This document shows positions 16,528 through 25,736 of a stretch of DNA of 64,000 nucleotides, piece by piece. The stretch is from Thermomonospora catenispora (GTDB taxonomy: Bacteria; Actinomycetota; Actinomycetes; Streptosporangiales; Streptosporangiaceae). The notes below the pieces were generated by a model that worked only from the letters and a program-made list of their open reading frames with translations, was not told the DNA's origin and searched no databases. The DNA is taken from NCBI RefSeq assembly GCF_006363815.1, contig NZ_RRYT01000013.1:47178-111177 (forward strand), in the 5' to 3' direction. The position numbers and the translations under genes were made by a program. Positions within the stretch are counted from its first letter, which is position 1, and every line of letters begins with the position of its first letter.

Positions 16528-17988
16528 TCAGGACGGCCTGATGTTGTGCGTGAAGCGGAAGAGGTTGTCGGGGTCGTAGCGGCGTTTCACCGCCGCCAGA
16601 CGGTCCAGGTTGGCGCCGAACGTGTCCCGCACGGTCCGGTCGGCGTCCTCGTACAGCCCGGGGAAGTTCAGATACTCCGCCCCGGTCGAGAACGGCGCCG
16701 CCGCCGCGTGGACGCGGCGGGCCCAGGCGATGCACGCCTCGTCGTCGGCCGGATCCTCCCAGTTGGCCTCGATGCCGAGCAGGAACGGCGCCGAACGGTC
16801 GCCGAACGCCGTGTCCTGAGCGCCCACCCGGGCGAACGCCCCGCCCAGCTGCCAGACGTCGAGGGTGGAGTGCGGGGAGGGGGCGGCCTCGTTCAGCTCC
16901 ACCAGCACGTCGATCAGCTCGTCGGGCAGCCCGGTCAGATAACGGGACTTCCAGTAGTACCGCATCACGTGCGCCGGATAGTCCTCGTCGAAGAACCGCT
17001 GCACCTCCAGGTAGGAGGAGGCCGCCGAGAGGTCGGCGATCGGCGTGCCGATGGCGCGGAGCGGCCGCAGCGCCTCCTCGCCCTCCCGGGGGGAGCCGCT
17101 GTGCAGGGCGGCGAACACCACGATCGGCGCGCCGTGGTGCTCGGCCGGGACGGCCTCGTCCGGGGGCCCGTGCCACAGGATCGCGAACGAGCTGATCTCA
17201 TCCGGCGCGGCGGCCGCCCACTCCCGGTAGGCGCGCAGCGCGGAACGGGCGTCCCGGCCCGCGTGGATCACCTGGGCGAAGAACACCTCCGGCCCCACCG
17301 GGTGGGCGCGGAACTCGAACGAGGTGACCACGCCGAAGTTCCCCCCGCCCCCCTTCAGCGCCCACATCAGCTCGGGGTCGGACTCGGCCGCCACCACCCG
17401 GCCGTCCGCCGTCACCACGTCCGCCGAGATCAAATCGTCGCAGCTCAACCCGTACTTGCGGCGCAGCCAGCCCAGCCCGCCGCCCAGCGTGAGCCCGGCG
17501 ATGCCGGTCTCGGTGACCACCCCCATCGGCACCGCCAGCCCGAACGCCTGCGTCTCGCGGTCCAGGTCGCCGATCGTGACGCCGCCGTCCGCCCGCACGG
17601 TTCCGGCGGCGGGATCGACCCGCACCCCCCGCATCGGCGTCAGATCGACGACCAGCCCGTCGTCGCAGACCGCGGCCCCGGACACGTTGTGCCCGCCGCC
17701 GCGCACCGCGACCGGCAGGCCCCGTGCCCGGGCGTGGCGGACCGCCTCGAGCACATCGCTCGTCCCGGCGCACCGCACGATGAGCGCCGGGCGCTTGTCG
17801 ACCATCCCGTTCCACACCGCGCGGACCCGGTCGTAGTCCGCGTCCGTCGGCCGCACGACCCGGCCCCGCAGCCGGTTCGCCAGGCCTTCCACCGTGTTCT
17901 GGGTCACGGCTGCGTCGGTACCCGACCAGACGGGGACGAAAAGCGCCCCCGGGCCGCCGGCGGCGCCCCCGTCGCACGCACCGGACAT
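16528..17988 (-). CDS. FAD-linked oxidoreductase, berberine-bridge-enzyme/6-hydroxynicotine-oxidase type
   Basis: A 486-residue flavoprotein with an FAD_binding_4 domain and a C-terminal BBE segment (RYDPDNLFRFTHNI). RGGGHNVSG contains His100, the residue that covalently holds FAD in this family. The second cysteine attachment seen in bicovalent members is not obvious. These enzymes oxidise sugars, alkaloids or phenolic substrates; no context narrows the choice. The N-terminal 28 residues are Gly-rich and unlike the family, so translation may really begin at the GTG giving TQNTVEGLANRL. No clear ribosome-binding site supports either start. Confidence 0.87.
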   Translation of the reverse strand: MSGACDGGAAGGPGALFVPVWSGTDAAVTQNTVEGLANRLRGRVVRPTDADYDRVRAVWNGMVDKRPALIVRCAGTSDVLEAVRHARARGLPVAVRGGGHNVSGAAVCDDGLVVDLTPMRGVRVDPAAGTVRADGGVTIGDLDRETQAFGLAVPMGVVTETGIAGLTLGGGLGWLRRKYGLSCDDLISADVVTADGRVVAAESDPELMWALKGGGGNFGVVTSFEFRAHPVGPEVFFAQVIHAGRDARSALRAYREWAAAAPDEISSFAILWHGPPDEAVPAEHHGAPIVVFAALHSGSPREGEEALRPLRAIGTPIADLSAASSYLEVQRFFDEDYPAHVMRYYWKSRYLTGLPDELIDVLVELNEAAPSPHSTLDVWQLGGAFARVGAQDTAFGDRSAPFLLGIEANWEDPADDEACIAWARRVHAAAAPFSTGAEYLNFPGLYEDADRTVRDTFGANLDRLAAVKRRYDPDNLFRFTHNIRPS

Positions 17989-18036
17989 CGGGGCGGGACC
18001 GCACGGCGGTCCCGGGTCCCGGCCGGCCGGGGCGCC

Positions 18037-18639
18037 TCAGGCGGACTCCTGGAACACCACGCGGGTCACGCCGGGGATCGTGCGGGTGAGGGTCTCGGCG
18101 ATGCGCCGGGCGTCCTCGTCGGCCGGGCCGGACAGGCGCACCTCGCCCTCGTGGACGCCGGCGGTCCAGGCGTGGCCGTTCGGCAGCAGCTCGGCCAGCG
18201 CCGCCAGCACGTCGTCGCGGATCCGGGCGTCCCCGCGCGCCAGCACGGCGATCAGGTCCCGGCGGCTGATCATCCCGACGATCCGGCCGTCGTCCAGCAC
18301 CGGAACGCTCTTGATGTGGGTGCGCAGCATCATCTCCGCCAGCTCGGCCACGTCGGTGGTGGGCTGGGCGGTGCGCACGTCCCGGATCATCACGTCCGAC
18401 ACCAGCCGCGGCGGAGGCTCGTCCGGTCCCGCCACCGGCAGCGCGAACGCCCGCGGATCGGCCTGGAACTCGCCGCGCAGCAGATCCATGTCGCTGACGA
18501 TCCCCACCATCGCCCCGGAGTCGTCCACCACCGGCATCGCGGTGATGTCGTGCTCGTGCAGCAGACGGATGGCCTGCCGGACGGTCGCCGAAGGCGGCAC
18601 CGTCACGACGGGGGAGGTCATGGCCTCTCGGACAAGCAT
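18037..18639 (-). CDS. Tandem CBS domain protein with C-terminal BON domain
   Basis: A 200-residue protein with two CBS domains (about 7-60 and 82-136; MPVVDDSGAMVGIVSDMDLLR and VPVLDDGRIVGMISRRDLI) followed by a BON domain (about 140-197). CBS pairs bind adenosine nucleotides and sense energy state; BON domains bind lipids or membranes. The ATG has AAGGAG 7 nt upstream. The gene is divergent from a universal stress protein, a pairing typical of actinobacterial dormancy and hypoxia regulons, though no clear shared operator was found between them. Confidence 0.9.
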   Translation of the reverse strand: MLVREAMTSPVVTVPPSATVRQAIRLLHEHDITAMPVVDDSGAMVGIVSDMDLLRGEFQADPRAFALPVAGPDEPPPRLVSDVMIRDVRTAQPTTDVAELAEMMLRTHIKSVPVLDDGRIVGMISRRDLIAVLARGDARIRDDVLAALAELLPNGHAWTAGVHEGEVRLSGPADEDARRIAETLTRTIPGVTRVVFQESA

Positions 18640-18855
18640 GGTCGAGCTCCTTCGCCTCAGGACCGCACGCCGCCGCCCGGTGCGGACGGAGGCGCCGACA
18701 GCCATCATCGTCCCCGCCTCCGCGTCCCCGACGACCCCACGGCCCCGGCCCGCCGGCCGTCCGCGTCATCGCGGGCCGGATGCCGCTCCTCCGGCTTCTC
18801 CGGGACGGCGACGGGTACAACGACCCCCTCGGGAGCACCACCGAAGGAGGATCCG

Positions 18856-19713
18856 ATGGCCGCCATCATCGTCGCCACCGACGGCTCCCCGCCCGCCGAC
18901 CGCGCCGTCCGCTGGGCCGCCGACGAGGCCGTGCTGCGCGGCCTGCCGCTGCAGATCGTGCACGTCATCGACGAGGCCCCCTACGACGTGCTGGGCTCGC
19001 CCGACGCCCGCATCACCGACCGGGCCACGGCGACGGCCGAGGCCCTCCTCGCGGAGGCGCACAAGCTCGCGCTCGACCGTCACCCGGGCCTTGCGGCGAC
19101 CACCGAGATTGCCCGCGGCTCCGTCCCCGTCGCCCTGCGGGAGCGCGCCGCCACCGCCGCCGCCCTGGTCCTGGGGCACCGCGGACGGGGCGGGTTCGCC
19201 AGCCTGCTGCTGGGCTCCATCGGCCTGCGCGTCGCCGGTCACGCCCGCGGCCCGGTCATCGTGGTGCGCGGCGAGCCGGGACCCGTCCGCGGCGAGGTCG
19301 TCCTGGGCATCGACCCGGACACCGCGGACGACGCCGCGCTCGCGTACGCCTTCGAGGCCGCCGCGCTGCGCGACGCACGGCTGCGGGTGCTGCACGCCTT
19401 CCAGCTGTCCGAGGGGCCGGTGACGCCCGCCGGATACTACGAGGACATGGCCCAGATCGAGGAGGCCCGCCGCCACCAGATCGACGACCTGCTGACCCCC
19501 TACCGGGAGCGCCACGGGGATGTGGCCGTGGTGACGGACATGGTGCGCGACCATCCGGTCCAGGCCCTGACGACCGCCTCCCGGCAGGCCGACCTGCTGG
19601 TGGTGAACGCCCGCGGCCGCAGTCTGCTGCGGGACATGCTGCTCGGCTCGGTCAGCCACGGCGTGCTCCACCACGCCCACTGCCCGGTCGCGGTCCTCGG
19701 CCGCTACGCCTGA
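18856..19713 (+). CDS. Universal stress protein with two Usp domains
   Basis: A 285-residue tandem UspA protein. Each half begins with a strand and Asp for nucleotide binding (IIVATDGS, VVLGIDPD) and ends with the ATP-binding G-x2-G-x9-GS pattern (GHRGRGGFASLLLGSIG; NARGRSLLRDMLLGSVS). Such proteins bind ATP and help survival under starvation and low oxygen. AAGGAGG lies 5 nt before the ATG. It is divergent from the CBS-BON gene, which supports a shared stress role. Confidence 0.95.
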   Translation: MAAIIVATDGSPPADRAVRWAADEAVLRGLPLQIVHVIDEAPYDVLGSPDARITDRATATAEALLAEAHKLALDRHPGLAATTEIARGSVPVALRERAATAAALVLGHRGRGGFASLLLGSIGLRVAGHARGPVIVVRGEPGPVRGEVVLGIDPDTADDAALAYAFEAAALRDARLRVLHAFQLSEGPVTPAGYYEDMAQIEEARRHQIDDLLTPYRERHGDVAVVTDMVRDHPVQALTTASRQADLLVVNARGRSLLRDMLLGSVSHGVLHHAHCPVAVLGRYA

Positions 19714-19881
19714 CCGAGGGGACGACCCCGGACGCGCCCCGGCCGGGCGGCCGGATGCGCCCGGCGTTCTCCATGGCCCATAATCCTTTTCCCTGTGCGC
19801 CCGAATCGGGCCGCTCGGGCGGATCGTCATGGCCCGGCTGTTTCATGGGTGTGGTGGCCGATCGCTCGGGAGGGAGGTCCG

Positions 19882-21276
19882 GTGGGGAACGAGCACGATC
19901 AGGGGCCGGAGCCGATCCCGCCGGCCCAGCCCTTCGCGCCGCCGCCCGGCCCGAGCCGGGGAGGACCGCCGCCGGGCGGGCCGCCCCTGCGGGGAGCCCA
20001 CCCGCCCGGGCCGCCGCCGGGAGGCGGAGGAGGCCGGTCGCGGCGGAAGACCGCCGGGGGCGTGGTGGCCGGCGCGCTCGTCGTCGCCCTGCTGGCGACC
20101 CTGGTCGTGGTGGGGCTGTTCGTCGGGGACGGACGGCTCGGCGACCGTCCCCCCGCCCCGGAGAGGACCGCGGCGGCACAGCTGCGGCGGGCCGCGGCGC
20201 GGCTGGCGGACGCCGCGGCGGCCCGCTACCGGGGCGTGGTCGCCGCCGGCGGCAAGCGGTCCCGCGTCGACCTCCGGGTCACCCGGCACGGAGCGGCGCA
20301 CGGCACGATGACCGTGGACGACGACGAGCTGCGGCTGCTGGCCGTCGACGGCCGGACCTTCATCAAGGGCGACGAGGGGTTCTGGCGGTCCTCCGGGATG
20401 GCGGACGAGGACCTGCTGCGGGAGTACGCCGGCCACTGGGTGGGGATGCCGCCGGCGGAGCTCGGCCTCGACGTCCCGGGGACCCTCGCGCCCGCCGAGC
20501 TGGGACGGGCGGTCGAGCAGGAGGCCGCGACCACGGGCGTGCTCGTCGAGAACGCCCTCCTGGACGGCGCCCCCGTCAAACGGGTGACCACCGCCCGCTG
20601 GAACGTCTACCTCGCCGCGACCGACCCCCGGCGGATCCTGCGGATCGAGACCAGGGGATTCGGCGACGACGAGCTGCGCAGACCGCCGATGGTCCCGCGG
20701 ATCCCCACCGTCCGGCCGGATCCGGACGGGCCCGCTACCGTGCAGCCGGCGGCGGCGCGCGGCGGCGCGCCGACCGGGGAGTTCCGGCTCGACCTGACCT
20801 TCCCCGACGAGCGGGAGATCGGGCGGTGGTACGAGGAGCTGCAGGGCGGGGTCCGCGAGCTGACGGACTCGGTGGACCCGCGGGTGGAGTTCTCCCTGGA
20901 CGGGTCGATCCGGCTGTCGCCCTGTGACGTGAACGGCTGCACCGCCCATGTGAGGGTTACCAACAGCGTTCCCGCCGACGGCTCCACCACCGCCCCCGAC
21001 CGGCCGGTCCACGCCGCGATCACGATCACCATGACCCTCGACGGCCGTCCCGTGCGCACCTGCCGGATCACCCGGACCATGCGGCCGAACGGCAGCGCCA
21101 CCGCCTCCTGCCGCGCCGGCTTCCACATCCCGCCCTCCTACACGCCGCGCCGCCACATCGTGCGGGCCGAGGCGCACGCGGTGGCGCGTCCGCTCGCCCG
21201 GGCCGACGTCGACCGGATCCTGCGCGACCTGCGCGCCCAGCGATCCGCCGTGCCGACCCCGACCCCGACCGGCTGA
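19882..21276 (+). CDS. Membrane-anchored protein of unknown function with Pro-rich N-terminus
   Basis: A 464-residue protein. Residues 1-55 are Pro/Gly-rich and disordered, residues 57-78 form a single membrane helix, and the remainder is probably extracytoplasmic. The outer part has beta-rich stretches (GTMTVDDDELRLLAVDGRTFIKGDEGFW) reminiscent of lipoproteins with a LppX/LprG-like fold, but the match is too weak to claim. A later section contains a Cys pair in LSPCDVNGCTAHVRV and two further Cys. GTG is chosen for GGGAGG just upstream. No function is assigned. Confidence 0.75.
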   Translation: MGNEHDQGPEPIPPAQPFAPPPGPSRGGPPPGGPPLRGAHPPGPPPGGGGGRSRRKTAGGVVAGALVVALLATLVVVGLFVGDGRLGDRPPAPERTAAAQLRRAAARLADAAAARYRGVVAAGGKRSRVDLRVTRHGAAHGTMTVDDDELRLLAVDGRTFIKGDEGFWRSSGMADEDLLREYAGHWVGMPPAELGLDVPGTLAPAELGRAVEQEAATTGVLVENALLDGAPVKRVTTARWNVYLAATDPRRILRIETRGFGDDELRRPPMVPRIPTVRPDPDGPATVQPAAARGGAPTGEFRLDLTFPDEREIGRWYEELQGGVRELTDSVDPRVEFSLDGSIRLSPCDVNGCTAHVRVTNSVPADGSTTAPDRPVHAAITITMTLDGRPVRTCRITRTMRPNGSATASCRAGFHIPPSYTPRRHIVRAEAHAVARPLARADVDRILRDLRAQRSAVPTPTPTG

Positions 21277-21295
21277 CCGGACCGAGAGACAGACC

Positions 21296-21570
21296 ATGCC
21301 GTTCACGCTGAGCCACCCGGCGATCGGCTGCCCCTGGCGCGCGGACCGCTGGTGCCCTCCGCCCTGGTCGCCGGGGCGATGGCGCCCGACCTGCCGTACT
21401 TCGTGGGACCGGCCGACCGGCGGCTGCTGACCCACCGGCTCATCGGGATCCCCACCGTCGACCCGGGGATGGCGCTGCTGCTGCTCGTCGTCGCCGCGAC
21501 CCACCGGATCCTCCACGGTCCGGTCGGGCTGACGGCCGTGTCCGAGGAGGCGGCGTTGCGGGACGCGTGA
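21296..21570 (+). pseudogene. Decayed DUF4184 family gene
   Basis: The ATG opens MPFTLSHPAI, the hallmark start of DUF4184 membrane proteins. The expected continuation (LPLARGPLVPSALVAGAMAPDLPYF) is present but in another frame, so a frameshift lies near 21323-21330. After that the sequence stops at about 90 residues where the family runs to roughly 200 or more; the middle and C-terminal membrane parts are missing. A frameshift plus an internal deletion mark it as a remnant. A sequencing error could explain the shift but not the missing half. Confidence 0.7.
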
Positions 21571-21583
21571 TGTGCTGGGCCTC

Positions 21584-22483
21584 ATGTCTTCGACCTCACC
21601 CATCGACCTGGCCGCCGCCGCCCGCTTCATGGCCTCGCACGCCCGGCAGCTCGATCGGCGACGCTGGGAGCTGCTCACCGGCCCCGGCGACCCCGAGGCG
21701 CTGCTCGCCGCGCTGGACGGCTACCGCAACCCGGACGGCGGCTACGGCTGGGGCCTGGAGCCGGACCTGCGCTCCCCCGAGAGCCAGCCGGCCGGGGCGC
21801 TGCACGCGATGGAGGTCTTCGCCGAGGCGGGACCGGTGCGCACCTCCCGCGTCCGGGAGCTGTGCGACTGGCTGGAGTCGGTGTCGCTGCCGGACGGCGG
21901 ACTGCCGTTCGCACTGCCGGTGACCGAACCCGCGGGCTGCGCACCCTGGTGGACCGGCGCCGACCCCACCGCATCGTCGCTGCAGATCACCGCCGCCGTG
22001 ACGGGCATGGCCCACCGCGCCGCCGCCCACCACCCCGAGATCGCCGCGCATCCTTGGCTGCAGCGCGCCACCGGTTACTGCCTGGACGCCATCGGGGCGC
22101 TCGAGACGACCCCGCCCGCTTTGGTCCTGGCGTTCGCGATCCAGTTCCTGGACGCCGTCCACGACATCCGCCCCGAGGCCGCCGGACTGCTGGCGGATCT
22201 CCTCCGCCGCCTCCCGCCGGACGGCGTCGTCCACGTCGAGGGAGGCACCGAGAACGAGGTCCTGCGCCCGTTGGACTTCGTCCCGTTCCCCGGCCCGGCC
22301 CGGGATCTGTTCGACCCCGCCCTGATCGACGCCGAGCTCGACCGCCTGGCGGCCCGGCAACGGCCCGACGGCGGCTGGACCGTCGAGTACGCCACCGCGT
22401 CCCCGGCCGCGGCCCTGGAATGGCGCGGCTACATCACCGTCCGCGCCGTCGCGCTCCTGCGGTCCGCCCGACGGATCGGGTGA
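21584..22483 (+). CDS. Alpha/alpha-toroid (prenyltransferase/squalene-cyclase-like) hypothetical protein
   Basis: A 299-residue protein with repeated helical motifs of the kind DGYRNPDGGYGWGLEPDL, SLPDGGLPFAL and RQRPDGGWTVEY, typical of the alpha/alpha toroid shared by terpene cyclases and protein prenyltransferases. It lacks an obvious DxDD or other catalytic acid motif, so cyclase activity should not be assumed. The ATG at this position is preferred over an in-frame GTG 12 nt earlier, which overlaps the end of the decayed upstream gene. No pathway genes are adjacent. Confidence 0.7.
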   Translation: MSSTSPIDLAAAARFMASHARQLDRRRWELLTGPGDPEALLAALDGYRNPDGGYGWGLEPDLRSPESQPAGALHAMEVFAEAGPVRTSRVRELCDWLESVSLPDGGLPFALPVTEPAGCAPWWTGADPTASSLQITAAVTGMAHRAAAHHPEIAAHPWLQRATGYCLDAIGALETTPPALVLAFAIQFLDAVHDIRPEAAGLLADLLRRLPPDGVVHVEGGTENEVLRPLDFVPFPGPARDLFDPALIDAELDRLAARQRPDGGWTVEYATASPAAALEWRGYITVRAVALLRSARRIG

Positions 22484-22715
22484 CGCCACCGGGCGACCGG
22501 CGGACGGACGATCACCGCGGTCGCCTCCCCCGCGCACCGGACGATGCGCCCGCCGGGCCTCGATCCCGGCGGGCGTGCGCGTTCCCGTCGCCCCCGTCCG
22601 CTCCGCGGGAAGGCCGGGACCGGACACCGACGACCGGTGATTTGCGCGATGCCGGACGGCCGGTCCGCTTGTCAGGCTGCTGGGGCCAGTGCCACCACTC
22701 CCGTACGGAGGTGCG

Positions 22716-24308
22716 ATGTCGGGTTCGCTCATCGGACGCCTGGCGGGGATCCGTCGGCGATCGCCTTGGATACGACGGGCAGGGGTGCTGTCGGGCGCGC
22801 TCATGCTGTCGGTCGGCGGGCTGACCGCCGTTCCGGCGGCGGCGGACGACGGCCCGATCGTCACGACCAGATACGGGAAGGTACAGGGGAAGGCGGGGGA
22901 GGCCGCGAACTCCTACCTCGGCATCCCCTATGCCGCCCCGCCGGTCGGGGAGCGGCGCTGGAGGCCGCCGTCCCCGCCTGCGCGCTGGTCGGGCGTGCGG
23001 GACGCCACCGAGCCGGGCAACCCCTGCATGCAGCACCCCTCGGACACGCCCTGGGGCGACCTGACGGGCCCCGGCACGCCCAGCGAGGACTGCCTGTACC
23101 TGAACGTCTACACGCCCGCCCGGCGGTCCCTGCGCAAGCGGCCGGTGATGGTGTGGATCCACGGCGGCGGGTTCACCGTCGGCTCCGGGGCGTTCTATGG
23201 CGGCGGCACCCTGGCGGCCAAGGGGGACGTGGTCGTCGTCACCCTCAACTACCGGCTCGGGGCGTTCGGCTACTTCGCCCACCCGGACCTGACCAAGGAG
23301 TCGCCGCACGGGACATCGGGCAACTACGGGCTGCTGGACCAGCAGGCGGCCCTGCGCTGGGTGCGGCAGAACATCGCCGCGTTCGGCGGCGACCCCGGCA
23401 ACGTGACGATCTTCGGCGAGTCGGCCGGCGGCGGCAGCGTCTGCCACAACCTGATCTCGCCCCTGTCGACGGGACTGTTCCACCGGGCCATCGCCCAGTC
23501 GGGCTGCGGCTTCCCCCTGCCCGCCCGGGCCGACCAGGAGCGCTCCGGCGCCGCCTGGGCCGAGTCCCTGGGCTGCGCCGACGTGGCCTGCCTGCGCGGC
23601 AAGTCCGCCGAGGAGGTGTTGAACGCCTCCACGGCCCCGAACGTCCGCTGGGTGCCGAACGTCGACGGCAAGGTGCTCCCGCGGCAGGTGACCGAGGCGC
23701 TGGACCGCGGGCTGTTCCACCGGGTCCCCGTCCTGCAGGGCACCACCGCCGACGAGGGGCGGCTCACCGTGGCCTCCACCTACGACCTGGCGGGCCGGCA
23801 GCTCACCGCGGAGGGCTACCCGGTCGCGGTCCGCGCGGTCTACGGCGACCGGACCGATGAGATCCTGGCCCGCTACCCGCTGTCGGACTACGGCACGCCC
23901 GCGGAGGCGCTGGGCGCGGTCTTCACCGACTCCCAGTTCTCCTGCTCGCAGTCCCAGACGGCGCGGCTGGCGGCCAAGCACACCCGGTCCTACCAGTACG
24001 AGTTCGCCGACCGGAACGCCATGGACTACCTGAACCTGCCGATCAGCTTCCCGATCGGCGCCCCGCACGGCTCGGAGATCCGGTACGTGTTCGGCGACGT
24101 CTCCGGCACCCCCGCCCAGAAGGCCCTGTCGGACCGCATGCTGAAGTACTGGACCAACTTCGCCAGGACCGGCGTCCCCTACGCCCTCGGCGCCCCGCGC
24201 TGGGAGCGGTTCCCGAAGGTCCAGATCCTCGCCCCCGATGCGATCGCGCCGAGCACCACCTTCCCCCAGGACCACAAGTGCGACCTGTGGCTGGGGTCCG
24301 CCTCCTGA
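22716..24308 (+). CDS. Secreted type-B carboxylesterase
   Basis: A 530-residue carboxylesterase/lipase of the cholinesterase-like family. An N-terminal signal peptide (twin arginines at IRRRSPWIRRAG, hydrophobic core, cleavage after AAA near residue 46) directs export. The oxyanion motif HGGGF is followed by the nucleophile elbow GESAGG (Ser236). The acid is probably Glu in ADEGR and the base His in APHGSEIRYVF. Cys pairs typical of the family are present. GGAGG precedes the ATG. It is followed by a long perfect terminator hairpin and forms a single-gene transcript. Confidence 0.92.
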   Translation: MSGSLIGRLAGIRRRSPWIRRAGVLSGALMLSVGGLTAVPAAADDGPIVTTRYGKVQGKAGEAANSYLGIPYAAPPVGERRWRPPSPPARWSGVRDATEPGNPCMQHPSDTPWGDLTGPGTPSEDCLYLNVYTPARRSLRKRPVMVWIHGGGFTVGSGAFYGGGTLAAKGDVVVVTLNYRLGAFGYFAHPDLTKESPHGTSGNYGLLDQQAALRWVRQNIAAFGGDPGNVTIFGESAGGGSVCHNLISPLSTGLFHRAIAQSGCGFPLPARADQERSGAAWAESLGCADVACLRGKSAEEVLNASTAPNVRWVPNVDGKVLPRQVTEALDRGLFHRVPVLQGTTADEGRLTVASTYDLAGRQLTAEGYPVAVRAVYGDRTDEILARYPLSDYGTPAEALGAVFTDSQFSCSQSQTARLAAKHTRSYQYEFADRNAMDYLNLPISFPIGAPHGSEIRYVFGDVSGTPAQKALSDRMLKYWTNFARTGVPYALGAPRWERFPKVQILAPDAIAPSTTFPQDHKCDLWLGSAS

Positions 24309-24338
24309 TCCCCTGACCCTCGTCCTCCGGTCCGCCGG

Positions 24339-24379
24339 ACGTCTTCGGCCCGGAACGCATCGTTCCGGGCCGAAGACGT
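24339..24379 (+). terminator. Strong hairpin terminator after the carboxylesterase gene
   Basis: ACGTCTTCGGCCCGGAAC (24339-24356) pairs perfectly with the complementary 18 nt at 24362-24379; one more G-C pair closes a 3-nt loop. It lies 30 nt after the stop codon. Confidence 0.9.
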
Positions 24380-24451
24380 GTCGGCGCCTGGAACGCCCGC
24401 TCCCGGATCTTCGTCTCATGCCAAGATCGCAGCGGAGCCCTCGGGAGGGAC

Positions 24452-24551
24452 ATGGAGGGCACCCCCACCTTCACCTCTCCGTGGACCAAGGCCACCGAGT
24501 ACGGCGACGGCTACGTTCAAGCGCACCGACGTGCTGCCGCGCGAGGACTGA
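24452..24551 (+). pseudogene. Possible frameshifted small open reading frame
   Basis: After GGGAGGGAC an ATG begins MEGTPTFTSPWTKATEYGDGY. The expected downstream part, FKRTDVLPRED and a stop, is one base out of frame. The stop is immediately followed by the ribosome-binding site of the next gene, so this could be a small upstream partner broken by a single-base change. No family is recognised and a chance frame cannot be ruled out. Confidence 0.3.
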
Positions 24552-24560
24552 GGAGGCGCC

Positions 24561-25082
24561 ATGATGCCCGCTCGCGGGGAGATCGTCCTGAGGGACAGCT
24601 CCGTCTACGCGCCGCTCGGCATCGTCGCGCTCGTGCTCGCGGGCGGCATCGCCGGCGGGGCGGGGGCGATGACCGACGGTTGGTATTCGATACCGCTGAT
24701 CGTGGTCGGCGTCCTGCTGATCGGCCTGGCCGTCGCCATCGGCGTGTCGAACCGGGTGCACGGCGCCGCACGGCTGCGGCTGACCCCGCGGGGCCTGATC
24801 CACTCGATCGGAGACCGGGAGTACGTCCTGCCCGTGGAGGCGATCGAGGGGATCGGGCTGTTGCGCACCCGGGGCGGTTTCCCGGAGCTTTCGCTCTGGT
24901 ACGACCGCGCTCGGCTCCCGGAACTGCCCAAGCAGCTACGCCCGCTGGAGAGGCAGCCCGGCCGGCTCCGGCTGGCCATCGTCACCGACGAGGTGGGGGG
25001 CATGCACAAGTGGCAGGTCAAGGAGATCCGCGAGTACGTTCAGGCCCACCGGCTGGGCCAGTGGCGCAACCGCAAGGGCTGA
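24561..25082 (+). CDS. Small membrane protein with PH-like cytosolic domain
   Basis: A 173-residue protein. Two membrane helices near residues 17-37 and 44-64 are followed by a soluble domain with alternating strands (AARLRLTPRGLIHSIGDREYVLPVEAIEGIGLL) ending in an amphipathic helix, the pattern of bacterial PH-like membrane proteins. No enzymatic motif is seen. GAGGAGG lies 4 nt before the ATG. Function unknown. Confidence 0.7.
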   Translation: MMPARGEIVLRDSSVYAPLGIVALVLAGGIAGGAGAMTDGWYSIPLIVVGVLLIGLAVAIGVSNRVHGAARLRLTPRGLIHSIGDREYVLPVEAIEGIGLLRTRGGFPELSLWYDRARLPELPKQLRPLERQPGRLRLAIVTDEVGGMHKWQVKEIREYVQAHRLGQWRNRKG

Positions 25083-25223
25083 CCCGCCGCGGCGGGATCG
25101 GGGCCGGCCGGGATCTGGACGACCGGCGGGACGCCGCCCCCACGGCGCGAGCCGGACGCCGGTCCGATCCGGCCTGGACGGCCGGCCGCCCCGTCCGCCT
25201 CATGGGCTCCAGGGCGGCCCCGT

Positions 25224-25736
25224 TCACCACTCCCGCTGCTGGAACCGCACCTGCTCGGTGGCGATCACCAGGGCCACGAACAGCCGTGTCCAGTCGTCGG
25301 TGATGCCGGGGCTCAGTTCGACGAACCAGCTCTCGCCCACCCGCTCGGCCGTGGCGACCCGCTCGCCCTCCGCGGTCGCCGCCTCCAGGAAGTCCAGCAG
25401 GGTGCCGCTGTGGGCCGTGCCGATCACCGCGTCGTCCCGCAGCACGTCGAAACGTCCGCCGGCGGGGGCGAGCCGGCTGCGGTTGCGGAACTCGCCGACG
25501 GGGTCGCCGGCGCCGTCACGAACCCACAGGGACGTGATCTTCGGACCCTGGGGATGCTCGAGTCGGAGCAGCGTCGTCCCGTCCGTTCCCACGACGCTCA
25601 GCCCTTCCCGGGAGCCGGGCGGCAGCGTGCGCCACGAGAGCCGCGGGCGGCGGATCTCGGCCAGTGCGGTGCCGTTCTTGTCGGTGATCTCTTCGTCGTC
25701 GATCACCAGATCGGTGGTGCCGAACACCGGTCTCAC
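25224..25736 (-). CDS. Hypothetical protein, possibly LURP-one-like fold, coupled to YbaB
   Basis: A 170-residue beta-rich protein with repeated short strands (LVIDDEEITDKNGTALAEIRRP, GEFRNRSRL, DVLRDDAVIGTA) and a hydrophobic C-terminal helix (LFVALVIATEQV). This layout recalls the LURP-one/scramblase-like beta-barrel with a central helix, but the resemblance is only by pattern. Its GTG start overlaps the stop of the YbaB-family gene (GTGA), so the two are translated together and may function together. Confidence 0.65.
   Translation of the reverse strand: MRPVFGTTDLVIDDEEITDKNGTALAEIRRPRLSWRTLPPGSREGLSVVGTDGTTLLRLEHPQGPKITSLWVRDGAGDPVGEFRNRSRLAPAGGRFDVLRDDAVIGTAHSGTLLDFLEAATAEGERVATAERVGESWFVELSPGITDDWTRLFVALVIATEQVRFQQREW

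Noticed and set aside
18640..18855. A DosR-type box between the CBS-BON and universal stress protein genes
   Set aside because: GGGTACAACGACCC has the right length but differs at key positions; not strong enough to report as a site.
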